Below are positions 8,381 to 17,950 of a DNA stretch of 64,000 nucleotides, piece after piece; position 1 is the stretch's first letter, and each line of letters opens with the position of its first letter. The notes beneath the pieces are model-generated. The model did no database searches, was not told where the DNA came from, and saw nothing but the letters and a program-made list of their open reading frames with translations. The translations under genes and the position numbers were made by a program. The DNA is from Gracilaria domingensis. Taxonomy: Eukaryota > Rhodophyta > Florideophyceae > Gracilariales > Gracilariaceae. The stretch is from assembly GCA_022539475.1 (NCBI GenBank), contig VCMS01000128.1, positions 180,476-244,475 of the forward strand. The letters are read 5' to 3'.

Positions 8381-10786
8381 ATGGCGCTCCCGACCCCGCT
8401 CATCCTCATCCTCATGCTCATCTCCCCGCTGCTCACGCACTCCCACGCCGACCCACACCCGCCCCGCCCGCTGCTGCGACCCGTCGCCTACCCGCCGCAC
8501 GCCGCCCCGCACAAACAGCCGCACCCAACTCCCACCCCGACCCCATCGTCGCCGCCGCCGAAAACAAACAACCGCGGACTTCGCGACGCCATCTCCTTGC
8601 CCGGCTCGCAGCCAAAGCCGCCCGCAGAACCGTCCACCTCGTCGTCAGATCCAGATCACACCTCGTCGTCAGATCCAGATCACACCTCGTCGTCAGATCC
8701 AGATCACACCTCGTCGTCAGATCCAGGTCACACCACCTCCTCCGAAGCCCCGCCGCCGCCCAACCTGCTGACCGCCTGCCCCGCCATCTGCCTCGGCCTG
8801 CAACAAGCGCACGCAATGTGCGCGCTCTACGCCCGCCAACAATGCGAGGTGCAACCCTGTTCACAGCCGCCATCGTCGTCGCCGTCCTTGTCGGGCGGCC
8901 TGTTCGGCGCGCTCTTCGCGTCGCGTCAGCTCGTGCCCGCCCAGTTCATGTGCGCCGTCAGGCCAAGCCCCACCGTCACGCCCACCGTCACGCCGTCGCC
9001 CTCTGCAAGTGCGTCAATGTCCATCACGCCCTCGCCCTCGCCGTCACTGTCTTCCGCTCCCACACAGCAGCCGTTAAGCGATCCGAATCTGTCTCAGACT
9101 CTGTCGCCGAGCCCCAGTCCCTCCTCGTCTGCAGACGCGTCAACGCCGCCCTCTGCGCCCCGATCATCGCCGTCGGTTTCGTCCTCTCCGAGCGTGTCTG
9201 TGGATGCGTCTATTTCAGCCACACCGTCAATGTCGCCGTCGCCCAGCGATTCTGCATCGCCGTGGCACACTTCTACGGCAACACTGTCGCCCACGGCTTC
9301 AGCTTCAGTGTCACCGTCGCCCAGCGAATCTACATTGCCGTCACCTAGCGAGTTTGTGTCACCGTGGCACTCTTCTTCGGCAACACCGTCGCCCACGGCT
9401 TCAGTCTCACCTTCGCCCACAGCTTCAGTGTCACCGTCGGCCAGCGCATCTACGTCGCCGTCACCTAGCGAGTTTATGTCTCCGTGGCACGCTTCTACGG
9501 TATCACCGACGCCCACGGCTTCAGCTTCAGTGTCACCGTCGCCCACGGCTTCAGTGTCACTGTCACCCACGGCTTCAGCGTCACCATCTCTCTCAGCTTC
9601 TGCCTCACGATCGCCCTCAGCTTCAGCCTCACCATCGCCCTCAGCTTCAATGTCGCCACCGCCCTCAGCTTCAGCCTCACCATCGCCCTCAGCTTCAATG
9701 TCGCCACCGCCCTCAGCTTCAGCCTCACCATCGCCCTCAGCTTCAATGTCGCCACCGCCCTCAGCTTCAGCCTCACCATCGCCCTCAGCTTCAATGTCGC
9801 CACCGCCCTCAGCTTCAGCCTCACCATCGCCCTCAGCTTCAATGTCGCCACCGCCCTCAGCTTCAAAGTCGCCATCGCCCTCAGCTTCAATGTCGCCACC
9901 GCCCTCAGCTTCAGCCTCACCATCGCCCTCAGCTTCAATGTCGCCACCGCCCTCAGCTTCAGCCTCACCATCGCCCCCCTCGCCCTCAGCTTCAATGTCG
10001 CCACCGCCCTCAGCTTCAGCCTCACCATCGCCCTCAGCTTCAATGTCGCCACCGCCCTCAGCTTCAGCCTCACCATCGCCCTCAGCTTCAATGTCGCCAC
10101 CGCCCTCAGCTTCAGCCTCACCATCGCCCTCAGCTTCAATGTCGCCATCGCCCTCAGCTTCAGCCTCACCATCGCCCTCAGCTTCAATGTCGCCACCGCC
10201 CTCAGCTTCAGCCTCACCATCGCCCTCAGCTTCAATGTCGCCACCGCCCTCAGCTTCAGCCTCACCATCGCCCTCAGCTTCAATGTCGCCACCGCCCTCA
10301 GCTTCAGCCTCACCATCGCCTTCAGCTTCAGTGTCGCCACCGCCCTCAGCTTCAGCCTCACCATCGCCCTCAGCTTCAATGTCGCCATCGCCCTCAGCTT
10401 CAATGTCGCCATCGGCCACTGCTTCAGTGTCCGCCTCACCATCACCTCCCGGGAATGAAGAGCCTTGCACACTGGACGTCGATGATAGTCAGCCCATTGT
10501 GAGGACCAAGTGCAGGTGTGCACGAGGGCGCGGAAATTCTCGCACTGTGCCGACGAGGGTGACCGGACCAGAACAATGCCTGAGTGGATGTTTGCGCGAC
10601 AACAACGCCCTCATCACAGAATGTGAAGCTGCTGGAGAAGGCGATGACAATGGCTCTCGGTTTGATGATTTCTTGGCGTTGCTTGATGACTTTGCAGACG
10701 GCCCCCTCAATCAATGTTGTGAGCAAACTTGTGATGGCCAACTGACGAATCCAAGTGGTCCAAACTTTCAATGTACAATTCCTTAG
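8381..10786 (+). CDS. secreted Ser/Pro-rich wall-type protein, copy B (801 aa)
   Basis: Paralogue of the gene at 2596, same signal peptide design (MALPTPLILILMLISPLLTH), same N-terminal Cys cluster and an identical C-terminal Cys-rich domain. It differs by an insertion of Ser/Asp repeats around residues 85-110 (four SSSDPDHT-like units) and by a far longer stalk: about 17 copies of a 16-residue Ala/Ser/Pro unit (SASASPSPSASMSPPP) where copy A has about four. The start at 8381 was chosen over upstream in-frame codons because the signal peptide and the TATA spacing match copy A. Likely an extracellular matrix or wall glycoprotein; the stalk length presumably sets the distance between the two folded ends. 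The downstream 1.2 kb is nearly identical to that of copy A. Confidence 0.78.
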   Translation: MALPTPLILILMLISPLLTHSHADPHPPRPLLRPVAYPPHAAPHKQPHPTPTPTPSSPPPKTNNRGLRDAISLPGSQPKPPAEPSTSSSDPDHTSSSDPDHTSSSDPDHTSSSDPGHTTSSEAPPPPNLLTACPAICLGLQQAHAMCALYARQQCEVQPCSQPPSSSPSLSGGLFGALFASRQLVPAQFMCAVRPSPTVTPTVTPSPSASASMSITPSPSPSLSSAPTQQPLSDPNLSQTLSPSPSPSSSADASTPPSAPRSSPSVSSSPSVSVDASISATPSMSPSPSDSASPWHTSTATLSPTASASVSPSPSESTLPSPSEFVSPWHSSSATPSPTASVSPSPTASVSPSASASTSPSPSEFMSPWHASTVSPTPTASASVSPSPTASVSLSPTASASPSLSASASRSPSASASPSPSASMSPPPSASASPSPSASMSPPPSASASPSPSASMSPPPSASASPSPSASMSPPPSASASPSPSASMSPPPSASKSPSPSASMSPPPSASASPSPSASMSPPPSASASPSPPSPSASMSPPPSASASPSPSASMSPPPSASASPSPSASMSPPPSASASPSPSASMSPSPSASASPSPSASMSPPPSASASPSPSASMSPPPSASASPSPSASMSPPPSASASPSPSASVSPPPSASASPSPSASMSPSPSASMSPSATASVSASPSPPGNEEPCTLDVDDSQPIVRTKCRCARGRGNSRTVPTRVTGPEQCLSGCLRDNNALITECEAAGEGDDNGSRFDDFLALLDDFADGPLNQCCEQTCDGQLTNPSGPNFQCTIP
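9600..10440 (+). repeat. 48-bp coding minisatellite in copy B
   Basis: About 17 tandem units of 48 bp coding SASASPSPSASMSPPP, with few substitutions (for example one AAAGTC variant near 9860 and one 12-bp partial insertion near 9977). The near identity of the units indicates recent expansion by slippage or unequal exchange. Because the unit is a multiple of 3 and lacks stops in most frames, several other frames are also open here without being genes. Confidence 0.9.
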
Positions 10787-12097
10787 TAGCGGCTGTACAT
10801 TCCTCGCTGTACCCTTCTTATGATACATGAAAACTAGTTTGTTCGTTCTCGCATCTGCGAGATTTTGTCACAGTTGTCGCAGAGACGAGAGCTGCGTTCT
10901 TGGGGAATGCCTCCCTGCTGATGGCGATCAGCCCTACAGCTGGCAATCCGACTGAAGGCCCGACATATACGACCGATTGCGTACCGATGCATATCGGGAT
11001 TCGGCACCTCCCCTGGAGCATCCAGCTCCTGCTCCCTCCTTAACAGGCGACCAGCGCCACTCACAGTAAACACACCGCCTCAGCATTCCTGACACTCCTG
11101 ACATACTCATTCGCTTCCACGCGCCTTACCTCTCTGCGAGCTAGCAGCCAGCATTCCACAAGGAGACCATCACCTGCCTCACCTTGGAGGTGCGTTCCGT
11201 GTGTTCCTGGCGACAAGGACCATTGTCGCTATTTGTCGCCAAGAACACACAGAGCGCGCATATGCTAGCTCCATCGTCAAGTCTTGCCCTTCGTTCCTTG
11301 TTGTAACGACCGCACTTGCCAACCGCGCACACCTGTTACGCTCGAATACCTCGAATATGGAGAACGGCAACACGTAATGGATCCGCGTCACCAGCAACGC
11401 TGGCAGGATGAAGAACAGAGCTGACCAGGTCACACATGTGCAGACACAGCTGCTACTCTCCAGCATGGGACGGTACTGCACGACATGTTCCCCATAGCCG
11501 GCCAAACGGCTCACTGCCACGATGCGGGCAAACAGAGTCCGATATTGAAGATTGCCGACGATGCAATGGAGCATCCAGCGGCCAAGTCTGCTCACTCTCG
11601 AGACTCGAGAGTGCACATACAGCATTGCTGCCGGTGCTACGTAGCCTTGGATAGTGCGCCGGCGTGACATGCGTCATCGGTACGGTACGGGCACGGTACG
11701 TGTAGATACCGGTAAGTTACACATGTATGATATTTCACGACTTGCTTCGGAAAGCCGCTGTTTCCAGCAAGTGTAAGAAGGCGTAGGTTGTGGGCAACGT
11801 TACACGCGCGACGTTCGCCAATGCTCGGCAATGTTCAGCCCGTGACGCGCGTTTTCCAAGGAGCCTCATTAGGTTATGAACCATAGATATCTGGGATATT
11901 TTGCAGTACAAGGGCTAAGAATAGCCCTTAGATACGCCCTCTTTGTATGTAGAATCTACTGTAGCCCAGAGGGCTCATACCCTGAGGCTCTGGCGCCGCC
12001 ACAGCACTCCCCGTCGTTTCCCGTGAACAAGTAACTAGCGAGCCTTGGCGTTGCGCCGTCGCCCAACCCGCTCCACGTTGTTGGTACATACCGAAGC
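10787..12097. other. duplicated 3' flank of copy B
   Basis: Nearly identical to 4363-5240 (offset 6424 bp) up to about 11660, then contains an insertion of about 30 bp and diverges before the ankyrin gene. Apart from the minus-strand frame listed separately, no gene, RNA or promoter was recognised. The segment 11830-11960 is unique to this copy. Confidence 0.5.
11179..11670 (-). CDS. hypothetical 163-codon frame, possibly membrane-associated
   Basis: An ATG-started frame (MSRRRTIQGYVAPAAM) with a central hydrophobic stretch (TWSALFFILPALLVTRIHYV) that could be one membrane helix. No family was recognised. It exists in both duplication copies, but the copy at 4755-5201 has lost the start-proximal Gln codon to TAA, and most differences between the copies change the amino acid. 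That is not the pattern of a conserved protein, so it may be a chance frame. Confidence 0.25.
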   Translation of the reverse strand: MSRRRTIQGYVAPAAMLYVHSRVSRVSRLGRWMLHCIVGNLQYRTLFARIVAVSRLAGYGEHVVQYRPMLESSSCVCTCVTWSALFFILPALLVTRIHYVLPFSIFEVFERNRCARLASAVVTTRNEGQDLTMELAYARSVCSWRQIATMVLVARNTRNAPPR

Positions 12098-12893
12098 ATG
12101 AACTGCGGCCAAGAGCTCAGGAAAGCCGCCACCGACGGCGAACTGAACCTGGTGCCGGAGATTCTTGACCGCGGAAACGTCGTGCAAATCAAAGAGCAAG
12201 ACGCACAAAATGCGTTACACCAGGCCGCCATGGGCAACCACGAGGAGGTGGTGCCGACCTGCACAGCGCAGAGAACAAACGGTCAGAATGCTTTACATTG
12301 TGCGGCTGGCAAAGGGCACACGGAGGTGGTGAACGAGCTGCTGCTGCGCGGTGCCGACTTGCACAGTATAGACAACAAAGGATGGAATGCGTTGCATTGG
12401 GCTGCTTGCGGCGGGCACATGAAGGTGGTGAAAAAGCTGCTGCAGCGCGGCGCCGACCTGCACAGCGCCGAAAAGGATGGCATGAATGCGTTGCATTTTG
12501 CCGTCATTAAAGGCCACATGGAGGTGGTGAGCGAGCTGATGCAGCACGGCGCCGATATGCACAGCGCAGACAAGGATGGCATGAATGCGTTGGATCATGC
12601 CGTCATCAAAGGGCACATGGAGGTGTGGATCGAGCTAGTGCAGCATCATGCGCCATGATGGCGCCAACTTGCACAGCGCAGACAACGACGGTTGGAATGC
12701 GTTGCATCATGGCGCCCACAATGGGGACATGAAGGTGGTAAATGAACTGCTGCGGCGCGGCGCCGACTTGCACATCGCTGACAAAAGCAGTTGGAATGCC
12801 GTGCATTGCGCCGCACGTCAAGGGCACATGGAGGTGGTGAATGAGCTACTGCAGCACGGCGCCGACCTGCACAGCGTAGGAAACGACGATTGA
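12098..12893 (+). pseudogene. ankyrin-repeat gene B, frameshifted
   Basis: Starts at ATG 12098 with MNCGQELRKAATDGELNLVP, the counterpart of gene A. Six or more ankyrin repeats follow with the pattern GWNALHWAACGGHMKVVKKL / LQRGADLHSAEKD. At about 12640-12658 the frame ends (HHAP then TGA) and the same repeat pattern resumes in another frame (DGANLHSADNDGWNALHHGA) to 12893, where a TGA stands at the Trp position of a DDWKALHC motif. So one small insertion or deletion and one Trp-to-stop change interrupt a gene that once had at least nine repeats. If the N-terminal part is expressed it would still make a 186-residue ankyrin protein. Confidence 0.68.
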
Positions 12894-12904
12894 AAGGCGT
12901 TGCA

Positions 12905-13069
12905 TTGCAGATTGCCTTGGAACAATTGATTGAGGACAGGCTGGGAGGAGAAGGGACGGAGTCGGGGTATGAGACCAAGCTCACCCCTTTTCGTGAAGAC
13001 GTTCTCGCAAGATGGTTGAGAGAGCGCGCACTGGACAACAAGCACAAACATTGGGGCGAGGGTCGATGA
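12905..13069 (+). pseudogene. fragment of an unassigned conserved protein
   Basis: An open stretch reading ALEQLIEDRLGGEGTESGYE, KLTPFREDVLARWLRERALD and ending NKHKHWGEGR then TGA. The same peptide pattern recurs at 17095-17250, where part of it lies in the hypothetical gene 16849-17202 and the rest in a shifted frame. It immediately follows the ankyrin frame and may have been its C-terminal domain. The family is not recognised. Confidence 0.4.
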
Positions 13070-15195
13070 AAACATACGATGATATGTAAATATGGCAAGG
13101 AGGGCAACCACGGAGTGTTCATCGCGACGTGCCCGCGCGAAGTTGAATGACCACTCCGACCACTCGGGTCCTGCGCAGCGAATAGTTTTCAGCTCTGTGC
13201 CACATGCCGAGTCGAGTTGTTGCCATTCACCAGTGAGACCGAAAACGGGTGAGAACGGAAGAGGACAAATGATATGGACCATGAGATGCTGAAGCGGTTT
13301 GCGGGGCTGGGGGAGGCGCTGGTCGAGACGGCAGTGGGAGGCAACGTGTTGTGGAGCGGATGTCGAGGTGGCCAGGGAGGGGCGGCAACGTTGAAGATGT
13401 GCTGCGCGCAATGATCGATCAGCTGCTGTTGTGCGCAGTGGACGGAATGGCGGCGGTGATGTGGCAAGTGCAGATCAAGCGTGCGCAGCCGGCAGATGAC
13501 CCACTTGCTGTTCCCCTCGTCCTGTGATCCGCGACGAGGAGAAACTAATGTGGCGAGAAGGTATCACACGAAATGCGTGGAGGACGTGGTACGTTGAATG
13601 TATCTAAGCTCAACTGAGTGCTTGGCGTGATGCTTGTAATGGAAGCAGCGCAGTGACCGCCGCTGCGTCCAATACGCGCTTGGTGGGAGCGTCGCAGAGT
13701 CAACCTTCCTGGCCCAGGAATCCTGGGGCTTCCTCTAGGTAGCCGCCGTCGACGGTGGCGACTGTCGACGGGGGTCGCTCTCAACCTGCAAGTGGTACGC
13801 GAGCACATTGGGGTACACGTGTGCAGCTGGTCAGCATGCCACATGTGGACACGCATCCAGAAGTCTTCGGCTGACGGCAAGCATTTGGCGATGGAGACGA
13901 AAGTGATCCACGCTCCTTCGCAACTCCCTCAATCGCGTCGCTGCCTCTGCTACGTGTACACGCAGATATCTCTCATCTCCGATACCGCTGCGACTCTTGC
14001 TCGGAAAATATAGAAAAAGGAAAAATATATTCTGCACGACTTGGCCATCTCTGACGACGGTAGTATCGACTACGATGACCGCAAGGATGGGAGCGACGAC
14101 GAAGAGGAAGAACTCCAGATTGGCTTTAACAACACCGCCAAGGCAGAGCAAGCTCAAATGTCGCTGAAGCTCTCCCCTACCTGAAACACGCTTCGCTAGG
14201 CAGTTGATACCGTTGTAGACATTTTATGCGACTCGTTTTGTTTTCCCCCGGGACTATCGGGATCGTCAAAAACACTCTTATGTGTGAAACACAAGGTTGA
14301 CAAGCACATGTGCTTTTCCTTATCATGAAAGCGCACTGCACACGATTTCTTTCTCGTCGGTCGATACAAAGTCGGCCGTTCTGCGACCGACTGGCAAAAC
14401 GCGCAACGAGCGTACCAGGGGTACGCAACTTCAATGAAGTTCGCTAACAACCAATAATTTCTTTCAGAACATTACATTACTGTATTCATAAAGGAATTTC
14501 AATCTGTTTACAGCGCTCGCCTAGCTTGACGTTACCTTCGCCATACGCAGCAATGCATATTGTTTGTCGACGCATTTCTGTCCCATGCGGACAACCAGGC
14601 TGTCCCACACCTTCGCCTTCGCATACCTCAGCTGTCATCCTCCGTCATCATACCGTTGTTCCTCTGTGCAAGAGGCTAAATGTGCGTTCATGCCCTGAGC
14701 GCGTTCCCAGATTGGGCCGCATTTCTGGTCCTGCTATCTGCTCCATCACTACGTTGAAAATATACAATGACGTAAACACGCATCCTTCACGTGGAAAACT
14801 CTAAAATAGCTCAAGAAGACAGTACAATCTGGCCAGTGTTTGAAAGCATAATAAGCCAAATAGCAATGCCCAAATTGAAGAACTTTCAACTGGGATCGAC
14901 CTATCGATAGGTAGATTCTGGTTCCGAAGTTTTCTTCATTTCTTCTTGTAACGTAAAGCATATCCTGAATTATCATACAATAATTCCAGTCTTTCAACGG
15001 TGGCAAAAGGACGAATCTTATAACACAATTTCTAAGAGTTGGGACAAACCCAACCTTGCCCCTGTAATCCAGGGATGATAATTCTTTGGCCTGCAGTCAC
15101 AACCAGTTAAATAATAGAGAGTGGGACAATGTGTACTGAGTAAAAATATTTTTTGACTGTCAACCAGCGGCCGTGGAACTTAATGAATACTGTCC
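13070..15195. other. decayed duplicated DNA with a small acidic coding trace
   Basis: Blocks align with 6.2-7.7 kb (see there). Near 13980-14184 a coding-like trace reads YRCDSCSENIEKG in one frame and, after a one-base shift, DLAISDDGSIDYDDRKDG and DEEEELQIGF to a TGA at 14182-14184; the CxxC pair and the acidic run suggest a degraded zinc-binding gene piece. No intact gene, TATA-ATG pair or RNA is visible. Confidence 0.4.
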
Positions 15196-15476
15196 AGGCC
15201 CAGCTAGAATTTATGCAACTGTTCATCTCGGCAAAAGCTTTAAAGCTCTGCTCTACCTTCTGCTGACCCGTAAGCAAGCCAGGTAGATCGGGCCATCAAA
15301 AAGTGTCTTTCACCACACTTATTGACATATCCAGCACATCACCTTCCTCGGCTCTCTTAGATATAAATTTGCATCGCTGCACATACGACTATTCCATTGT
15401 TTCAAGTCATCCTACACCAAGTTCTGCGCTTCGAATCGCAGAACTCTGCAGGAAGACGCTTCTTACCAAAGACGTA
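15196..15476 (+). promoter_or_regulatory. promoter region of Cys-rich gene 1, TATA at 15362-15368
   Basis: Holds the second copy of the CCCAGCTAGAATTTATG module (15196-15247) and a TATAAAT box 109-115 bp before the ATG. The corresponding region of gene 2 (17676-17950) is clearly homologous, with the TATAAAT box at the same distance from the ATG. Confidence 0.6.
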
Positions 15477-16475
15477 ATGAGTTCGTCGACAATGTCTCTT
15501 CTCCCTTTTCTTTTGCTTTCAATACTCTTCCACGGCTTGTATGCCAACAATTGTTGTGAAATGGAGAAAAACCAGTTAGAAACCATGGAAGGACACGAAA
15601 ACTGCCCAGGAGGCCAATTTGCAGTTCCGGGTGTTACAGACAAATGCTCGTCATGTCCTGTTGGGACTTGTCGTGTTGACAAAAGGTGTTATTGTCCGGA
15701 TCATTTTCTTTTATCTCAATTAAGGCAGGGCGAATGCGAATACAGCTTCAAAAATGTTTGGCCTAGTTCTATTGGAAAGGAAGATCGTCACTGGAGAAGT
15801 TGTAATCCTGAGCTGAGCACACCAAAGCCTACGACAAAATCATGCTGCGAAATGACTTCTACAGAACTAGAAGAATTAGTTGGCACTTCAAAAATGTGTC
15901 CAGGAGGCCAATTTGCAGTTCCGGGTGTTACAGACAAATGCTCGTCATGTCCTGTTGGGACTTGTCGTGTTGACAAAAGATGTTATTGTCCGGATCATTT
16001 TCTTTTATCTCAGTTAAGGCAGGGCGAATGCGAATACAGCTTCAAAAATGTTTGGCCTAGTTCTATTGGAAAGGAAGATCGTCACTGGAGAAGTTGTAAT
16101 CCTGAGCTGAGCACACCAAAGCCTACGACAAAATCATGCTGCGAAATGACTTCCACAGAACTAGAAAAATTAGTTGGCACTTCAAAAATGTGTCCAGGAG
16201 GCCAATTTGCAGTTCCGGGTGTTACAGACAAATGCTCGTCATGTCCTGCTGGAACTTGTCGTGTTGACAAAAGGTGCTATTGTCCGGATCATTTTCTTTT
16301 ATCTCAATTAAGACAAGGCGAATGCGAATACAGCTTCAAAAATGTTTGGCCGAATTCTATTGGCAAGGAAGATACAGATTGGAAAAGCTGTCATGGGTCT
16401 GGCTCACCAGATATCAGCTCAAGTTCATGTTGTACGATGAGCGTATCAGAATTTACAGAGCTGTGCAGCGTTTGA
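15477..16475 (+). CDS. secreted protein of three Cys-rich repeats, paralogue 1 (332 aa)
   Basis: Start at ATG 15477 gives a clear signal peptide (MSSSTMSLLPFLLLSILFHG), shared with paralogue 2. The mature part is three tandem repeats of 98 residues, each with about ten Cys in the order CCEM ... MCPGG ... DKCSSCPVGTCRVDKRCYCP ... GECEYSF ... WRSCNPEL, ending in a short SSSCCTMSVSEFTELC tail. The even Cys number and lack of a membrane segment point to a disulfide-rich extracellular protein. No known domain family was recognised. The three repeats are more alike to each other than to those of paralogue 2, with GGQFAVPG and SQLRQGE typical of this gene. The gene is 1.5 kb upstream of its paralogue, in the same direction, with a homologous promoter, so the pair arose by tandem duplication. 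Confidence 0.8.
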   Translation: MSSSTMSLLPFLLLSILFHGLYANNCCEMEKNQLETMEGHENCPGGQFAVPGVTDKCSSCPVGTCRVDKRCYCPDHFLLSQLRQGECEYSFKNVWPSSIGKEDRHWRSCNPELSTPKPTTKSCCEMTSTELEELVGTSKMCPGGQFAVPGVTDKCSSCPVGTCRVDKRCYCPDHFLLSQLRQGECEYSFKNVWPSSIGKEDRHWRSCNPELSTPKPTTKSCCEMTSTELEKLVGTSKMCPGGQFAVPGVTDKCSSCPAGTCRVDKRCYCPDHFLLSQLRQGECEYSFKNVWPNSIGKEDTDWKSCHGSGSPDISSSSCCTMSVSEFTELCSV

Positions 16476-16848
16476 TAAGCTATATTTGCAATTTCTCACT
16501 AAGCATTATACACAGATGGGTGGTTTAGATTTTGGTTGCTGGCTGATTAGGTATTTTGCAGGTGTAGACAATATTTGAGCGTAAGCCACACGGACACGTT
16601 CGGAGTTTGCGTAATAATTTCCATTTGTATTTACTAGAACATTGCATTTGCATGGATAATTTCATTTCCATTTTGGGACATATGACACGCAGACGAAGTG
16701 CATAATGCACTTCGTATTCATTAGGAGTGAACAGTGGAACGAAATGCTTGGAAATCATTATGTACGTTTTCGGAGAGAGCGTCACGTGAAGTAGTATAAG
16801 AGAAATGTAACCTCACAACCCAGTGCCCAAATCGGACATAGGTTGAGG
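16476..16848. other. 3' flank of Cys-rich gene 1
   Basis: A+T-richer DNA homologous to the flank of paralogue 2 up to about 16700 (GACACGCA near 16690 corresponds to 19152-19159). A short inverted repeat, GACGAAGTGCATAATGCACTTCG near 16693-16715, could form a hairpin. No gene seen. Confidence 0.45.
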
Positions 16849-17202
16849 ATGGTTCAATTTGTGCATCAATACGTTGAGCAGCATACCGATCAACCGGCTC
16901 TAGCTTCGGGCAATTCACAGGCGGCAGTAATGGACATGGCAGGCGAATGGACCCAGTTCGTTTTCAGTTCAAGTGATTCGGAGACTCGATTGCGATCTCG
17001 TTTGAATGATTGCTTGGTTCAGTTTCTGGAAGAATACAGCATTTCTCCGCCTTCGTTGAAGTTCGGGTCGACGTCAGACATTGACGAGCTACAGGATGCT
17101 GTAGACCAATTTGTGGAGTACAGGCTTGGGGAAGAAATGACGGAGTCGGGATATTATTTCAAGCTCACCGATTTCGTGAAGAAGTTCTCGCAAGATGGTT
17201 GA
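16849..17202 (+). CDS. hypothetical protein, possibly truncated (117 aa)
   Basis: From ATG 16849: MVQFVHQYVEQHTDQPALAS, then FLEEYSISPPSLKFGSTSDI and YRLGEEMTESGYYFKLTDFV, ending KKFSQDG at a TGA. The homologous fragment at 12905-13069 reads on in a different frame as LARWLRERALDNKHKHWGE, and the same residues occur here one frame over (17185-17250), so this copy has probably lost its end by a small indel. The acidic, helical sequence resembles no family I can name. Because the sequence is shared with the ankyrin region it is part of the local repeat family. Confidence 0.4.
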   Translation: MVQFVHQYVEQHTDQPALASGNSQAAVMDMAGEWTQFVFSSSDSETRLRSRLNDCLVQFLEEYSISPPSLKFGSTSDIDELQDAVDQFVEYRLGEEMTESGYYFKLTDFVKKFSQDG

Positions 17203-17675
17203 GAGAGCGCGCACAGGACGACAAACACAAACGCTGGGGCGAGAGTCGATGAAAACGTACGATGATATACATAACTGGCAAGGAGGGCAACCGCAGAGTG
17301 TTCGTCGCGACGTGCGCGCCTTGGATGTTGTAAAGCAGGCTGGAAGCCGGTCGGAATGGGAAGAGAACCTGTCTCTCGCGTGGCACATGGCCGTCAAAGA
17401 TGCTCAACACTCTACCGCGTGCGTTCGTGACTTTGGCGGGTGGGCTGCAATGCGGGTCGGCCACGAGGTGGACGTTCTGCTTGGTGGCGGCAGTGGTGGG
17501 AGGTTTCATCCCTGTCCAAGATACCTGCACGACACTACTTGGCGCGCAAAGTTGAGTGAACACACCGAGCATTTGGGCCATACAGCGAGTAGGTTCGGGC
17601 CCTGGACAATGTGCACTGAGCTGAAATATTCTTGGCTTTCAAGCAGCAGCTTTGGAACTCAATGAATACTGTCTA
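17203..17675. other. decayed repeat-family DNA upstream of Cys-rich gene 2
   Basis: Matches pieces of 13080-13190 and of 5990-6200, including a GGCGCGCAAAGTTGAGTGAA block near 17540. Open frames here are not conserved in the other copies. No gene called. Confidence 0.4.
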
Positions 17676-17950
17676 GGCCCAGCTAGAATTTATGCCATTG
17701 TTCATCCCGGCAAAGTTTTTAAAAATCTTATTGCTGCCGACCCGAAAGCAATCCATGTAGATCCAGCCATCAAAAAGTTTCTTTCACCACACTCAGCGAC
17801 ATATCCGGCCCATCACCTTCCCCTGCTCTCTTACGTATAAATTTTTATCGAGGCACATACGAGTGTTCGATTGTCGCAAGTCATCTTGCACCCAATTCTG
17901 CGCTTCGAACCACAGAAATCTGCAGAAAGAGGCCAATTACCAAGGACGAA
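17676..17950 (+). promoter_or_regulatory. promoter region of Cys-rich gene 2, TATA at 17836-17842
   Basis: Third copy of the AGCTAGAATTTATG module (17676-17724), followed by a TATAAAT box 109-115 bp before the ATG at 17951. Similar throughout to 15196-15476. Confidence 0.6.

Noticed and set aside
13831-14157. Minus-strand frame with hydrophobic start near 14.1 kb
   Set aside because: It lies opposite an acidic coding-like trace and is not conserved in the duplicate; treated as a shadow.
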